DNA from: Planctomycetota bacterium
GTDB lineage: Bacteria; Planctomycetota; Phycisphaerae; Sedimentisphaerales; Anaerobacaceae
Direction: 5' to 3'
Assembly (NCBI GenBank): GCA_013349615.1
Contig: DUZJ01000005.1
Location: 1 to 64,000, forward strand
DNA length: 64,000 bases
Below, in pieces: positions 1 to 8,733 of this stretch. Position 1 is the first letter of the stretch. Each line of letters begins with the position of its first letter. Under the pieces are notes generated by a model. The model was not told where the DNA came from and ran no database searches. It saw only the letters and a program-made list of their open reading frames with translations. A program made the translations under genes and the position numbers.

Positions 1-32
1 CTTTCTCCTTCCTGTGATGGACGGGAGGATGG

Positions 33-70
33 AGATAGAAAAAGAGCCTGCCGAAGAGCGATCCGGCAGG
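33..70 (-). terminator. Intrinsic terminator-like hairpin, minus strand (CCTGCCGGATCGCTCTTCGGCAGG then CTCTTTTTC)
   Basis: GC-rich stem followed by a T tract on the minus strand; near-identical to 23183-23218. Confidence 0.6.
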
Positions 71-131
71 ACTTGCCACACAGCATTGTATATCTTTGCT
101 CAACTACGCCGCAGCATTTTTTTGCCTCTGA

Positions 132-374
132 AATTGGGTTTGTTTTGGGTTTGAATTGGGTTTGTTTTGGCATTTTATTGGCTTTAATTGGGTTTGATTG
201 GGTTTGTATTGGGTTTGGATTGGGTTTGTTTTTCCCGCGTTTACCAAGTGTCTTATCTTCGTAATCCTTTGTTGAAACTCGGCTTACGTTCATTTGGTCT
301 TTTTGGAAATTGGGTTTGTTTTGCATAAAATGAGCGATTTGTAGTGCGCTCACTACAGTTGTAGAGGGGAAATT
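132..374 (-). repeat. Dispersed repeat element A, copy 1 (~240 bp; tandem TTGGGTTTG-type repeats plus GTAGTG-cgct-CACTAC hairpin)
   Basis: Near-identical to 44429-44669; contains repeated attgggtttg motifs. Confidence 0.9.
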
Positions 375-469
375 AGTGAAAAGTGAGCTAAAGTGCCTAA
401 AGTGAGCTAAATTTTGATTCTCGATGCTTGTATATCGTATATCGTATTGCGTATGTCGTAATGGATTCC

Positions 470-505
470 CGCCTGCGCGGGAATGACAGGTGTGACGGGA
501 GGCTG
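470..505. repeat. REP-like hairpin TGGATTCCCGCCTGCGCGGGAATGAC
   Basis: Inverted repeat TTCCCGC-ctgc-GCGGGAA; this kind of sequence is common in bacterial genomes. Confidence 0.6.
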
Positions 506-785
506 TCGATTTTGGGGCGTTTGGGCGGTTTGGGAAAGCCGAATGATTATTGATTATTGATAAATGATTATTTTTTTGAATATTCACCATTCACCATTTC
601 CTTCTTTTTGGCTTCTGCAAAAAAAGAAGCGCCTCTATAAATGCACGGATGTGCGCGTTTGATGCGAAAAATGGGGTGTTTTTGACAGGATTTACAGGAT
701 TAAGTTATTGGTAATAAAGAAGTTAAAATTTTTTATTTTTTTGGGATTTTGTCGTTAGGTATGACCGGTTTTGGTTGAAAAAACA

Positions 786-906
786 CGAATTACACGAATT
801 TTTTAGACGCAGATTACGCTGATTTACGCGGATTTTGTTTTTTTACCACGAAGGCACGAAGGGCACGAAGGGAAATTAGACGCAGATTTCGCAGATTACG
901 CGGATT
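786..906. repeat. Dispersed repeat C, copy 1 (GACGCAGATTACGCTGATTTACGCGGAT / ACCACGAAGGCACGAAGGGCACGAAG)
   Basis: Motifs recur at 44933-45016 and partly at 30470-30493. Confidence 0.75.
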
Positions 907-960
907 TTTACGGATTTAACGGATAAAAACCATAATAATTCTGTCTTTATAAGCAAAAAT

Positions 961-1021
961 GACCAAAAATGCACAAAAGGGACAAAAAAATGACCAAAAA
1001 GTGCTTTATAAGCACATAAAT
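961..1021 (+). repeat. Dispersed repeat B, copy 1 (GCACAAAAGGGACAAAAAAATGACCAAAAAGTGCTTTATAAGCACATAAAT)
   Basis: Recurs at 45131-45190 (same orientation) and 30391-30450 (inverted). Confidence 0.85.
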
Positions 1022-1100
1022 TTAGAAAATTTAGGGCTATTTTATTGGCCAGCCGCCGTTGACACGAGGCGCAATACTTGTGCATAAGCACTCCTTTGTT

Positions 1101-4100
1101 TTATCTAATATAAGGAATACCGAAATCTTCAAAAATCTGCCGTGTTAAGTTCTCCGACCGCAAGTGATCTCCGCATTTTTCCATAAATGCGGTGTAAAGT
1201 TTTTGACTAAGATCCCTTATGTAAATTTCGTACTCTTGCACTGCTTTTTTGATGACTATTCTACTTTTCGGGACTTTTAGAACAAGCTCATCTTTCTTTT
1301 TCGCATAAACTATAAACTTTCCCTTCACCTCACTGGCCACTTCCATCAAATGTTGTCCTTCTGCATCACAAATTTCATGATTGTCAAAAAAGCTTTCTCC
1401 AAGTTTCAATTCACCTTGCGGAACTCCAATCTCTTGATATTCCGTCTGCGACAAGCATCTAACAAATCCTTCTGGAAACTTAACAGGCCCATTTGGAAGA
1501 AGCTCGTCGCTAACCTCTTCGCACAACTTTGCATAATCCTGCGCAACCCGTTTCTTTTTCTTCGACGTCCGCAGTTTAGGCAACAAATAACGTTCCTCAA
1601 CAAGCCCAACAACCCCTGCTAAAATTTGACTCCCTAACTCCTCTGGTAGTCCTAATGATTTAAGAACCTCCTTTTCAAACTCTATCCTGTCTTTTCTTTT
1701 CGCTTCCGTTTTAATATCTTTTATACTTCGTTTACAAAGTTTCTCGAATGCCTTGCCTGCATTCTTTTTAAGATTTAATAAAACATCTTTTTCTGGAACA
1801 AGTATTCTCTTCCAATCTATACCATTGAGCTTAAGCGCTCCGTCTCCAAGAGCTATTCGACCTATTATTTCCTTCTGGATAAATGTCCCAGCACTGTTCA
1901 GATATATTCCTAATGCAGCAAGCGTGCCTTTGTCTTTGGAAACAATCTCAAACAAATTATTATCGACCTGTGCGTTACAGAAATTTAAGATGCATCGCAA
2001 CTTGTTCCCGCTGAACGCCGGCAACAGTACTAAACTCGATTCCCTTTTCGGCAACTCATACCAACGCATTCTATTACTAACAGTTGGCACTTCCATCCAC
2101 CGATTTCCGTCTTTGGTTTTTTGCGACTGTGCCCATTGAATATATTTCAGTGCCTTAGTCCCTTTTAATTCTGATTTATCTTTATGACAGAGAAATGCAT
2201 ATAACTTTAAGTCTTTTTCCTTTAATTTTATACCATCACATTCTTTGGGCGACTCAATTACCGGCTTCAAGAATTTACGCTCAATTCCCCAATGCTTTAC
2301 CTCATCCTCCGTTAAATAGAAAAATTTATTTATGCCGGTAGTAATACCCCTGCGTATATCCACTATTTCACCCAACGGCACAAACTTATCTGCACACTCT
2401 CGAAGTATCTCAAAATATATATCCGGTGCTCTTAAATACTGCCCCCATTTTACAGTTTGACCTGCCACTGCTGCCTCATCGGCTAAATCTCCTTGCCGAA
2501 TCATCCTTATCCTTACTTCTTCATCTTCATAAGAGATAATCTCCGGCTGTCTAACGTATTCTTCGCAAATAGGCGCAAAATTCTTACAGCCATCCCCTCC
2601 CAAAAATTCACTTGTTTCTATCTTCTCAACAAACTTATCAAGTCCAATCCACCGCGCCTGTGCGTCAGTCGATGCGTCTTGGGGAAATAACTCAGCAAGC
2701 GTCTTTTTTAACTTCACAAAACGCACAAAATTATTCTTATTTGCTTCTTGCTCGTCCGAACGTTCAAGAATCGTAAACACCGTATTAACTGCTGACTGCT
2801 CAAACCACGGCTCACACCTGCTCTCGCAAATCGCAATAACCTTAAATTTAGACAGGAAAAATCTCTGTAATTCATACCCGTAAGCAACATCAAGCCAGGA
2901 ATTGCTTGTTACAAATCCCATCCGCCCCCCATTTTTTAGATGTGATGCTGCGTGAAAGAACAGATACGCATAAATATCCGCCTGTCCGGATAATTGCAAA
3001 ATATGATTTGTTATGTGATTATTTCCCTGAATCTTGTTTTTAAAGAGTAAGGGATATTCTTTTCCCCAACTTTCATACAAAACACTCTCTAACTTTTTCT
3101 TATATCCTCTCTCTGCTTTCTCAATCTTTTCTTGCCTGATAAATGGGAAATTACCAACCAGAACGTCAAATTTTGGTATCTTTTCCTTTACTAGTTCGCC
3201 GGTTTTTGCGGTCCTCTTCGGCGGCGGAAATTCAAAACTTTGGCCTGGCAGCACGTCAAAAAAATCCTTCGATAAAACTCTTGGGAAATTCCGGTAATCA
3301 CTGAAATCCTGTCTGAACAGGTTTATTGTTGCAAGCTCAGCCGGAAACCCTGCAATATCAAAACCCCACACCTGACTGAGCAGTTCATGATGCGTTTTTC
3401 TCTTTGCACTCAGACCCCGCAGTTTATTATAGCCGCGAATCAAAAATGTCCCCGTCCCGCAGGTCGGATCCATTACACAGTCTTCACCATTACGCACACA
3501 AAAGGTAACTATCAAATCCACCAGATTATTAGGCGTAAAATACTGTCCAAGACTGTGCCTGGCATCTTCGGGGATGAGTTTCTCAAATACATTCCCTATA
3601 ACATCAAGAGGCATTAACTCAAAACTCCAGTGCGCAAGGTGCTCTGTAAGCTGAATTATTATTTTCGCTGTATTAGACGAAAAATCTATCTCGTCCGTAA
3701 TATCCGGCTCGAATATCGCCTGATAATCGACCTCAAGCGCCTGTTGGAATAATTCCCTCATTCTCCTTATTGCTGTCTTATAACTCTTAGGCGGCAACTC
3801 CATTCTCGGCAAATCCAAATTGTGCCTGCGCAAGGTCATATAAAACATAATTTTACCAATTATTTTATATGCAATCTGCTGAGATAAAGTCTCGCGGTAA
3901 TCCTGATCATACTTATTGACACCCTGCTTCTTGGCCCACGCATTCAACTTTTTGTTAAAATCCTTATTTGCTATCGATTTGTTTATATCTTTTAAGAGTG
4001 TACCGGCCATCTGTTCTGAAGCATTAGCTACTAATCCCACAAAAACCGTAGTATCTGCAACTGGCAAATTTATGTTTTCATCTTTATGTAGTCTTGCAAG

Positions 4101-4568
4101 GTCACGCAATAACTGAGCACACATGCTCTGCAACAAAAGCGATTTTTGCAGGTCTCTTATATCATCTACAGACTGTATCCGCGCGTCCGGCCCAAATTCA
4201 CGAACTTTATCTTTTTCTTTAACTGTTGTTCTGGTTTTTGCGGGCGTTCGCCAAATAATCGCAGTTTGCATATTCCAGGTAACAAAATACTTGGCCTTCA
4301 AAGTCTGAGCCTTTTCTACAGCGTCTTTTAACAATTTAGCGTCGCGCACATCTGTAGTAGGAGTTTTCAATTCCCACCCACAAAACGGCCGTTGACATGC
4401 AAAATCTAACGTAAGAAGTACATCTGGAAATCTCACAGTTTCTAAGCCATAAAGGCTTGAGTCGCCTGTAGCGTTTTCAAACGGTAGCCCCCCGTGTGAT
4501 ATTTGCTCTTTTATCCATGAAATAACTTGGCTTTGAAATTCCGGCTCGTTTGCTTTTGTTTTTGCCAT
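1101..4568 (-). CDS. Type IIG-like restriction-modification protein: N-terminal PD-(D/E)XK-like nuclease plus N6-adenine methyltransferase plus target-recognition region
   Basis: FPDVLLTLDF...CGWELKTP nuclease-like motif; SAM motif DPTCGTGTFLIRG; motif IV region DVLVGNFPFIRQE; TRD-like C-terminus; 1155 aa. Confidence 0.85.
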   Translation of the reverse strand: MAKTKANEPEFQSQVISWIKEQISHGGLPFENATGDSSLYGLETVRFPDVLLTLDFACQRPFCGWELKTPTTDVRDAKLLKDAVEKAQTLKAKYFVTWNMQTAIIWRTPAKTRTTVKEKDKVREFGPDARIQSVDDIRDLQKSLLLQSMCAQLLRDLARLHKDENINLPVADTTVFVGLVANASEQMAGTLLKDINKSIANKDFNKKLNAWAKKQGVNKYDQDYRETLSQQIAYKIIGKIMFYMTLRRHNLDLPRMELPPKSYKTAIRRMRELFQQALEVDYQAIFEPDITDEIDFSSNTAKIIIQLTEHLAHWSFELMPLDVIGNVFEKLIPEDARHSLGQYFTPNNLVDLIVTFCVRNGEDCVMDPTCGTGTFLIRGYNKLRGLSAKRKTHHELLSQVWGFDIAGFPAELATINLFRQDFSDYRNFPRVLSKDFFDVLPGQSFEFPPPKRTAKTGELVKEKIPKFDVLVGNFPFIRQEKIEKAERGYKKKLESVLYESWGKEYPLLFKNKIQGNNHITNHILQLSGQADIYAYLFFHAASHLKNGGRMGFVTSNSWLDVAYGYELQRFFLSKFKVIAICESRCEPWFEQSAVNTVFTILERSDEQEANKNNFVRFVKLKKTLAELFPQDASTDAQARWIGLDKFVEKIETSEFLGGDGCKNFAPICEEYVRQPEIISYEDEEVRIRMIRQGDLADEAAVAGQTVKWGQYLRAPDIYFEILRECADKFVPLGEIVDIRRGITTGINKFFYLTEDEVKHWGIERKFLKPVIESPKECDGIKLKEKDLKLYAFLCHKDKSELKGTKALKYIQWAQSQKTKDGNRWMEVPTVSNRMRWYELPKRESSLVLLPAFSGNKLRCILNFCNAQVDNNLFEIVSKDKGTLAALGIYLNSAGTFIQKEIIGRIALGDGALKLNGIDWKRILVPEKDVLLNLKKNAGKAFEKLCKRSIKDIKTEAKRKDRIEFEKEVLKSLGLPEELGSQILAGVVGLVEERYLLPKLRTSKKKKRVAQDYAKLCEEVSDELLPNGPVKFPEGFVRCLSQTEYQEIGVPQGELKLGESFFDNHEICDAEGQHLMEVASEVKGKFIVYAKKKDELVLKVPKSRIVIKKAVQEYEIYIRDLSQKLYTAFMEKCGDHLRSENLTRQIFEDFGIPYIR

Positions 4569-4837
4569 TCAAATCCCCACACTTCCCGTCAATATAAGAA
4601 ATTCCGCCATTTTGTTTTTTCTCCATAGCCTTTATTATAGCCAGATTTACGGCAATATTAGCATCAAGAGGAGGAAGATGCAAAGGAAAAAAGTTTATCA
4701 GGTAATCAGGTGGTGAATATCGAATATCGAGTAAGGAATAACGAATATCGAAGTGAAGGGGGAAGGAGGCAAGGGGAAAAAGACATTGTATTCCTGTCGT
4801 GGGCACTCCGGGCCGAAGACCTGGAAAAAAATAAAGC

Positions 4838-4998
4838 ACCCCCAGCCGAAGACCGGGGCTAAATATAAAGACTACACCCCCGGCCGAAGACCGGGGCTAA
4901 ATATAAAGACTACACCCCCGGCCGAAGACCGGGGCTAAATACAACCCACTGCAGTGCAGTGGGCTAACAACCCCGCCAACAAGTGGCGGGGCTTCCGG
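4838..4998. repeat. Array of hairpin elements with 3' CTAA flank: three CCCCGG/CCGGGG units (38-bp period), one CCCACTGCAGTGCAGTGGG unit, one CCCCGCCA-acaag-TGGCGGGG unit
   Basis: Read directly; hairpins at 4840, 4878, 4916, 4945 and 4971. Confidence 0.9.
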
Positions 4999-5179
4999 TG
5001 ATACAATGTCAACGTTTTTGTATTGTTCCCTTCGGCTGCGCTCAGGGTAAACTCCCAAGCTCAGGATAAACTCAAGAGTGTATTTCAGAAGGTTTCCGAG
5101 CAGGTCTCACTTCGCTTCGCTTAGTGTAAACTCACCTGAAGAGGCAAAACGGTGCAAAACATCGCATTCTACCTTCTGA

Positions 5180-5276
5180 CCCCCAAATAAATTTGGGGGC
5201 TAAACAAACCCCGCCAACAAGTGGCGGGGCATCCGGCATGGAATAGAATTACGTACCCCCGGCATAAAGCCGGGGG
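5180..5276. repeat. Hairpin elements CCCCCAAAT-aa-ATTTGGGGG+CTAAACA, CCCCGCCA-acaag-TGGCGGGG, CCCCCGGC-ataaa-GCCGGGGG+CTTTTGG
   Basis: Perfect inverted repeats; the first two recur at 6173-6323. Confidence 0.9.
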
Positions 5277-5757
5277 CTTTTGGAGAAATGATGTCCGGTT
5301 TTTCTTCTTCGAGGACGATATCTTCGAGTTTAATGAGGTCCATGTGCCTGTCACAACTGTTCCGGAGGTGTATCTTTTCGGGCCTGTGGCCTTCAGCGTT
5401 TATTATGATATCGTATTCCTGCAGCCACATTCCTTCCTTTACGCCGCCGCTTGCGATGAGTCTTTCGAAGCGGAACCGGCCGTCTCCATCGGTAAACACA
5501 ATTTGGGCTTTGGCACGAGCCGGCTTCGTGCTGTTTTCTGAGTGGGCATCGAAAATGGCCAAGGGATGAGCACGGACCTGAACGGCCTTTATTGGCCGGC
5601 CCGCACTGTCTGTTACCCGGCCTATAACGTTCATCCGATTCGGGAAAACCATAGCCAGAAAGAACCAGCCGACGAGTAAAATGACGGCAAGCCCAACAAT
5701 TGCGATGCACACGAACGTGAGCACTGAGATGGCCTTTAATATCAAACGGCCTATCAT
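5200..5757 (-). CDS. Membrane-anchored protein with carboxypeptidase-regulatory-like (Ig-like) domain; C-terminus encoded by hairpin repeats
   Basis: N-terminal TM; VIGRVTDSAGRPIKAVQVRAHP...TDGDGRFRFERL; last ~27 codons lie in repeat DNA. Confidence 0.6.
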   Translation of the reverse strand: MIGRLILKAISVLTFVCIAIVGLAVILLVGWFFLAMVFPNRMNVIGRVTDSAGRPIKAVQVRAHPLAIFDAHSENSTKPARAKAQIVFTDGDGRFRFERLIASGGVKEGMWLQEYDIIINAEGHRPEKIHLRNSCDRHMDLIKLEDIVLEEEKPDIISPKAPGFMPGVRNSIPCRMPRHLLAGFV

Positions 5758-6019
5758 GCAATCGAATCCTTTCGTTAGCTATGGCGGCAAGCTAACCACG
5801 TAGCCATGCAAAACGCTACTTTCGGCTCAATTTTCCTATCTCATATTTCGTTGCACAGTTCACGATGTCCGCATCACTATCTCAGCTAAGATTTTCGGTG
5901 TGCATTGCACACGCTACCCCAGATTAAATAATGGTGGGGCAAGCCGCCACCCTACAATATATCTCATGGGGCAGGGAAGTAGAATAACATAAAAGAATGG
6001 GAAAGGGGAAGAAAAAAAA

Positions 6020-6331
6020 CATTGTATTCCTGTCGTGGGCACTCCGGGCCAAAGACCGGGAAAAAAATAAAGCACCCCCGGCCGAAGACCGGGGCTAAAT
6101 ATAAAGCCCTGACGGTGCCGGGAAATAACAAAAAAGAAAACCCACTGCAGTGCAGTGGGCTAACACTAACAACCCCGCCAACAAGTGGCGGGGCTTCCGG
6201 CGATACAATGTCAACGTTGTTGCATTGTTCCCTTCGGCCTTGCTCAGGGTAAACTCACCTGAAGAGGCAAAATGGTGCGAAACATCGCACCCTACAATCT
6301 GACCCCCAAATAAATTTGGGGGCTAAACAAC
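6020..6331. repeat. Second composite hairpin array, partial duplicate of 4780-5220
   Basis: Shares cattgtattcctgtcgtgggcactccgggcc, CCCCGG, CCCACTGCA, CCCCGCCA and CCCCCAAAT hairpins in similar order; adds GGTGCGA-aaca-TCGCACC+CTAC. Confidence 0.85.
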
Positions 6332-6390
6332 GCAGCCAGACCGCTACGACTTTCGAAGCCGGTTGGAAAAAGAATTTTTCGAGGGGCGGG

Positions 6391-6600
6391 GCTGGCTTTA
6401 GGAGCAAATAGATGTGGTGGAATCGGACGGCGTATTATGGTATTATGTGGTTTCGAAGGATGCAGGTACCCTGTCCATGAGGGCAAATGTGAAAATTCAA
6501 GCTGATATGTGACCAAAGAAGGACAAAAGCAAAGGAAAAAACAATGAGAAAGTTTATGCAAACACTTTGTACACTGGCATTTGCCATGATGCTTCCATGC
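6391..6600 (+). repeat. Duplicated leader/signal-peptide segment, copy 1
   Basis: Near-identical to 15970-16180. Confidence 0.9.
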
Positions 6601-8694
6601 CTTGCGTTGCAGGCGCTCAATGCGAACTCAGGCGTTGCAGGAGCGGCCGGCGACATCTTGATCGCGGATTTCGAAGGCAAGGACTACGGTGACTGGGAAG
6701 TTACGGGGAACGCCTTCGGAAACGCGCCCGTGAAGGGATCGCAAGCCAGCCGGCATACGGTGCGCGGCTTTGTGGGCAAAGGATTGGTTGACACTTACGT
6801 CGACCGTGACGGCCGGTTCAACGATGATAACACCGGCACGCTGACTTCCCCCGAGTTCAAAATCGAACGTGATTACATTACTTTTCTCATTGGGGGCGGT
6901 GCTCACGATACCACGTGCATGCAATTGCTGCTCGACGAGAAAGTTGCAGCTTCGAGTTCGGGAGAAGATGATGAGAAGTTAGTTCAACGCTACTTCGATG
7001 TCGCAAAACACAGAGGCAAAACCGCTAAACTTCGTATTGTTGACGACCAGAAAGGCGGCTGGGCGCATATCAATGTTGACCAGATCGTCCAGTCGGATGA
7101 GAGGCCCAAGACGCCTAATTTTCTTAGCGGACAAGAAAAAGAGATGACGCTGATGAGGCGATATATTTTGTTTCCGATCCAGAACGGAATCAAGAAGGCC
7201 CGCATTGATGTGAGTATCGGCGGCCGGAGCGTTCGGGAGTTTGACGCCGAGATCGCCGTATCGAAGGACAAGGTCAGTTTCTGGGCATTTCTCGACATCA
7301 CCGCCTTCAAAGGTAAGGTCGCGATACTCAAAGTTAATGGAGTAACCCAGGACGGTATGGGGATGATCGTTCAATCGAACGCGATACGCGGTGCCGGCGA
7401 TTTCTACAGCGAGCCGTTGCGGCCGCAATTCCACTTCTCGCAGAAGATCGGTTGGAACAATGACGGTAACGGTATGGTTTATTATGACGGCGAATGGCAC
7501 CTCTACTTCCAGCACAATCCCTATGGCTGGAACTGGGGTAATATGCATTGGGGACATGCGGTCAGTCACGACCTGGTTCATTGGGAACAGCTGCCAATTG
7601 CCATCTACAACAAGAAGCGCGGCGACTGGGCGTTCTCCGGCGGCGGGGTTTTGGACGAAAACAACACGGCTGGTTGGCAGACGGGCACCGAGAAGGTGAT
7701 CGTCGCCTCCTGGACCAGCACCGGGCGCGGAGAATGTATTGCCTACAGTAATGATCGCGGGAGAAGCTTCACCGAATACGAAGGCAACCCTGTGATTAAA
7801 CATTCCGGCCGCGACCCGAAGATCGTCTGGTACGAACCAGGTAAGCACTGGGTCCTGGTAGTGTACGACCATCACGAAGACGCTCCGTACATGGCCTTCT
7901 ACAACTCGGCAAACCTCAGGGAATGGCAGTTCCAGAGCCGGCTCAAGGGCTATTACGAGTGCCCGGAACTTTTCGAATTGCCTGTGGATGGCGATACACA
8001 CAAAACGCGTTGGGTTGTCTTTGCCGCCGATGCAAGATATGCTATTGGTAAGTTCGACGGCAAGACTTTCACGCCGGAGCACGAAGGCAAACATAGGGTT
8101 CATTACGGCAATTACTATGCCTCACAGTTGTTCAGCAACGCCCCCGACGGACGCAAGGTTCAGATCGGCTGGGCCCAGATCGCGATGCCCGGCATGCCTT
8201 TCAACCAGACATTCAGCTTCCCGCACGAATTGAGCCTTCGCACAACCGAGCGCGGCATCCGTATGTTCGCCGAGCCCGTAAAAGAAATCGAGAAAATATA
8301 TAGGAAGAAACAGACCGCAAAGAAAAAGAATCTTACCGAGGACAAGCCGGTCAGGTTGGATGTTTCGGGAGATATTTTCGACGTCACTGCAACCTTCGAG
8401 CTGGGAGACGCACAGGTTCTGGGGCTCGATATCGGCGGCAATCGCATTGAATATAGCGTAGAGACCGGCAGGCTTCAGGACGCTCGGCTGAAACCAGTTG
8501 ACGGTAAAGTAACCATTCGAGTGCTCATTGACCGACCGATGATGGAGATTATCGGCAATCATGGCCGGGTGTTCATTACCAGGCCTCGCGAGAAGAAGGG
8601 CAAGGTCAAGACTGTAGAAGCCTTCGCCGTCGGCGGAAGAGCCAATCTTGTGAAAATCGAAGTCAACGAGCTCGAATCAATCTGGAAGAAGTAG
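6544..8694 (+). CDS. Secreted glycoside hydrolase family 32 (levanase/fructanase-like)
   Basis: Signal peptide MRKFMQTLCTLAFAMMLPCLALQA; GWNNDGNGMVYYDGEWHLYFQHNPYG; GRDPKIVWYEPG; YYECPELFEL. Confidence 0.9.
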   Translation: MRKFMQTLCTLAFAMMLPCLALQALNANSGVAGAAGDILIADFEGKDYGDWEVTGNAFGNAPVKGSQASRHTVRGFVGKGLVDTYVDRDGRFNDDNTGTLTSPEFKIERDYITFLIGGGAHDTTCMQLLLDEKVAASSSGEDDEKLVQRYFDVAKHRGKTAKLRIVDDQKGGWAHINVDQIVQSDERPKTPNFLSGQEKEMTLMRRYILFPIQNGIKKARIDVSIGGRSVREFDAEIAVSKDKVSFWAFLDITAFKGKVAILKVNGVTQDGMGMIVQSNAIRGAGDFYSEPLRPQFHFSQKIGWNNDGNGMVYYDGEWHLYFQHNPYGWNWGNMHWGHAVSHDLVHWEQLPIAIYNKKRGDWAFSGGGVLDENNTAGWQTGTEKVIVASWTSTGRGECIAYSNDRGRSFTEYEGNPVIKHSGRDPKIVWYEPGKHWVLVVYDHHEDAPYMAFYNSANLREWQFQSRLKGYYECPELFELPVDGDTHKTRWVVFAADARYAIGKFDGKTFTPEHEGKHRVHYGNYYASQLFSNAPDGRKVQIGWAQIAMPGMPFNQTFSFPHELSLRTTERGIRMFAEPVKEIEKIYRKKQTAKKKNLTEDKPVRLDVSGDIFDVTATFELGDAQVLGLDIGGNRIEYSVETGRLQDARLKPVDGKVTIRVLIDRPMMEIIGNHGRVFITRPREKKGKVKTVEAFAVGGRANLVKIEVNELESIWKK

Positions 8695-8733
8695 TTTTCA
8701 GTCTCCGTCCGGCAAAGAAACGCCTGTAAGAAA

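Noticed and set aside
73-264. 63-aa plus-strand ORF rich in GLNWVCFG
   Set aside because: Translation of TTGGGTTTG tandem repeats; no independent support.
4838-4940. Short regular repeats that could suggest a CRISPR array
   Set aside because: Units are 38-bp near-identical hairpin tandems without unique spacers, and no cas genes are present.
6979-8103. 374-aa minus-strand ORF
   Set aside because: Antisense to the well-supported GH32 gene; a by-product of GC-rich coding sequence.
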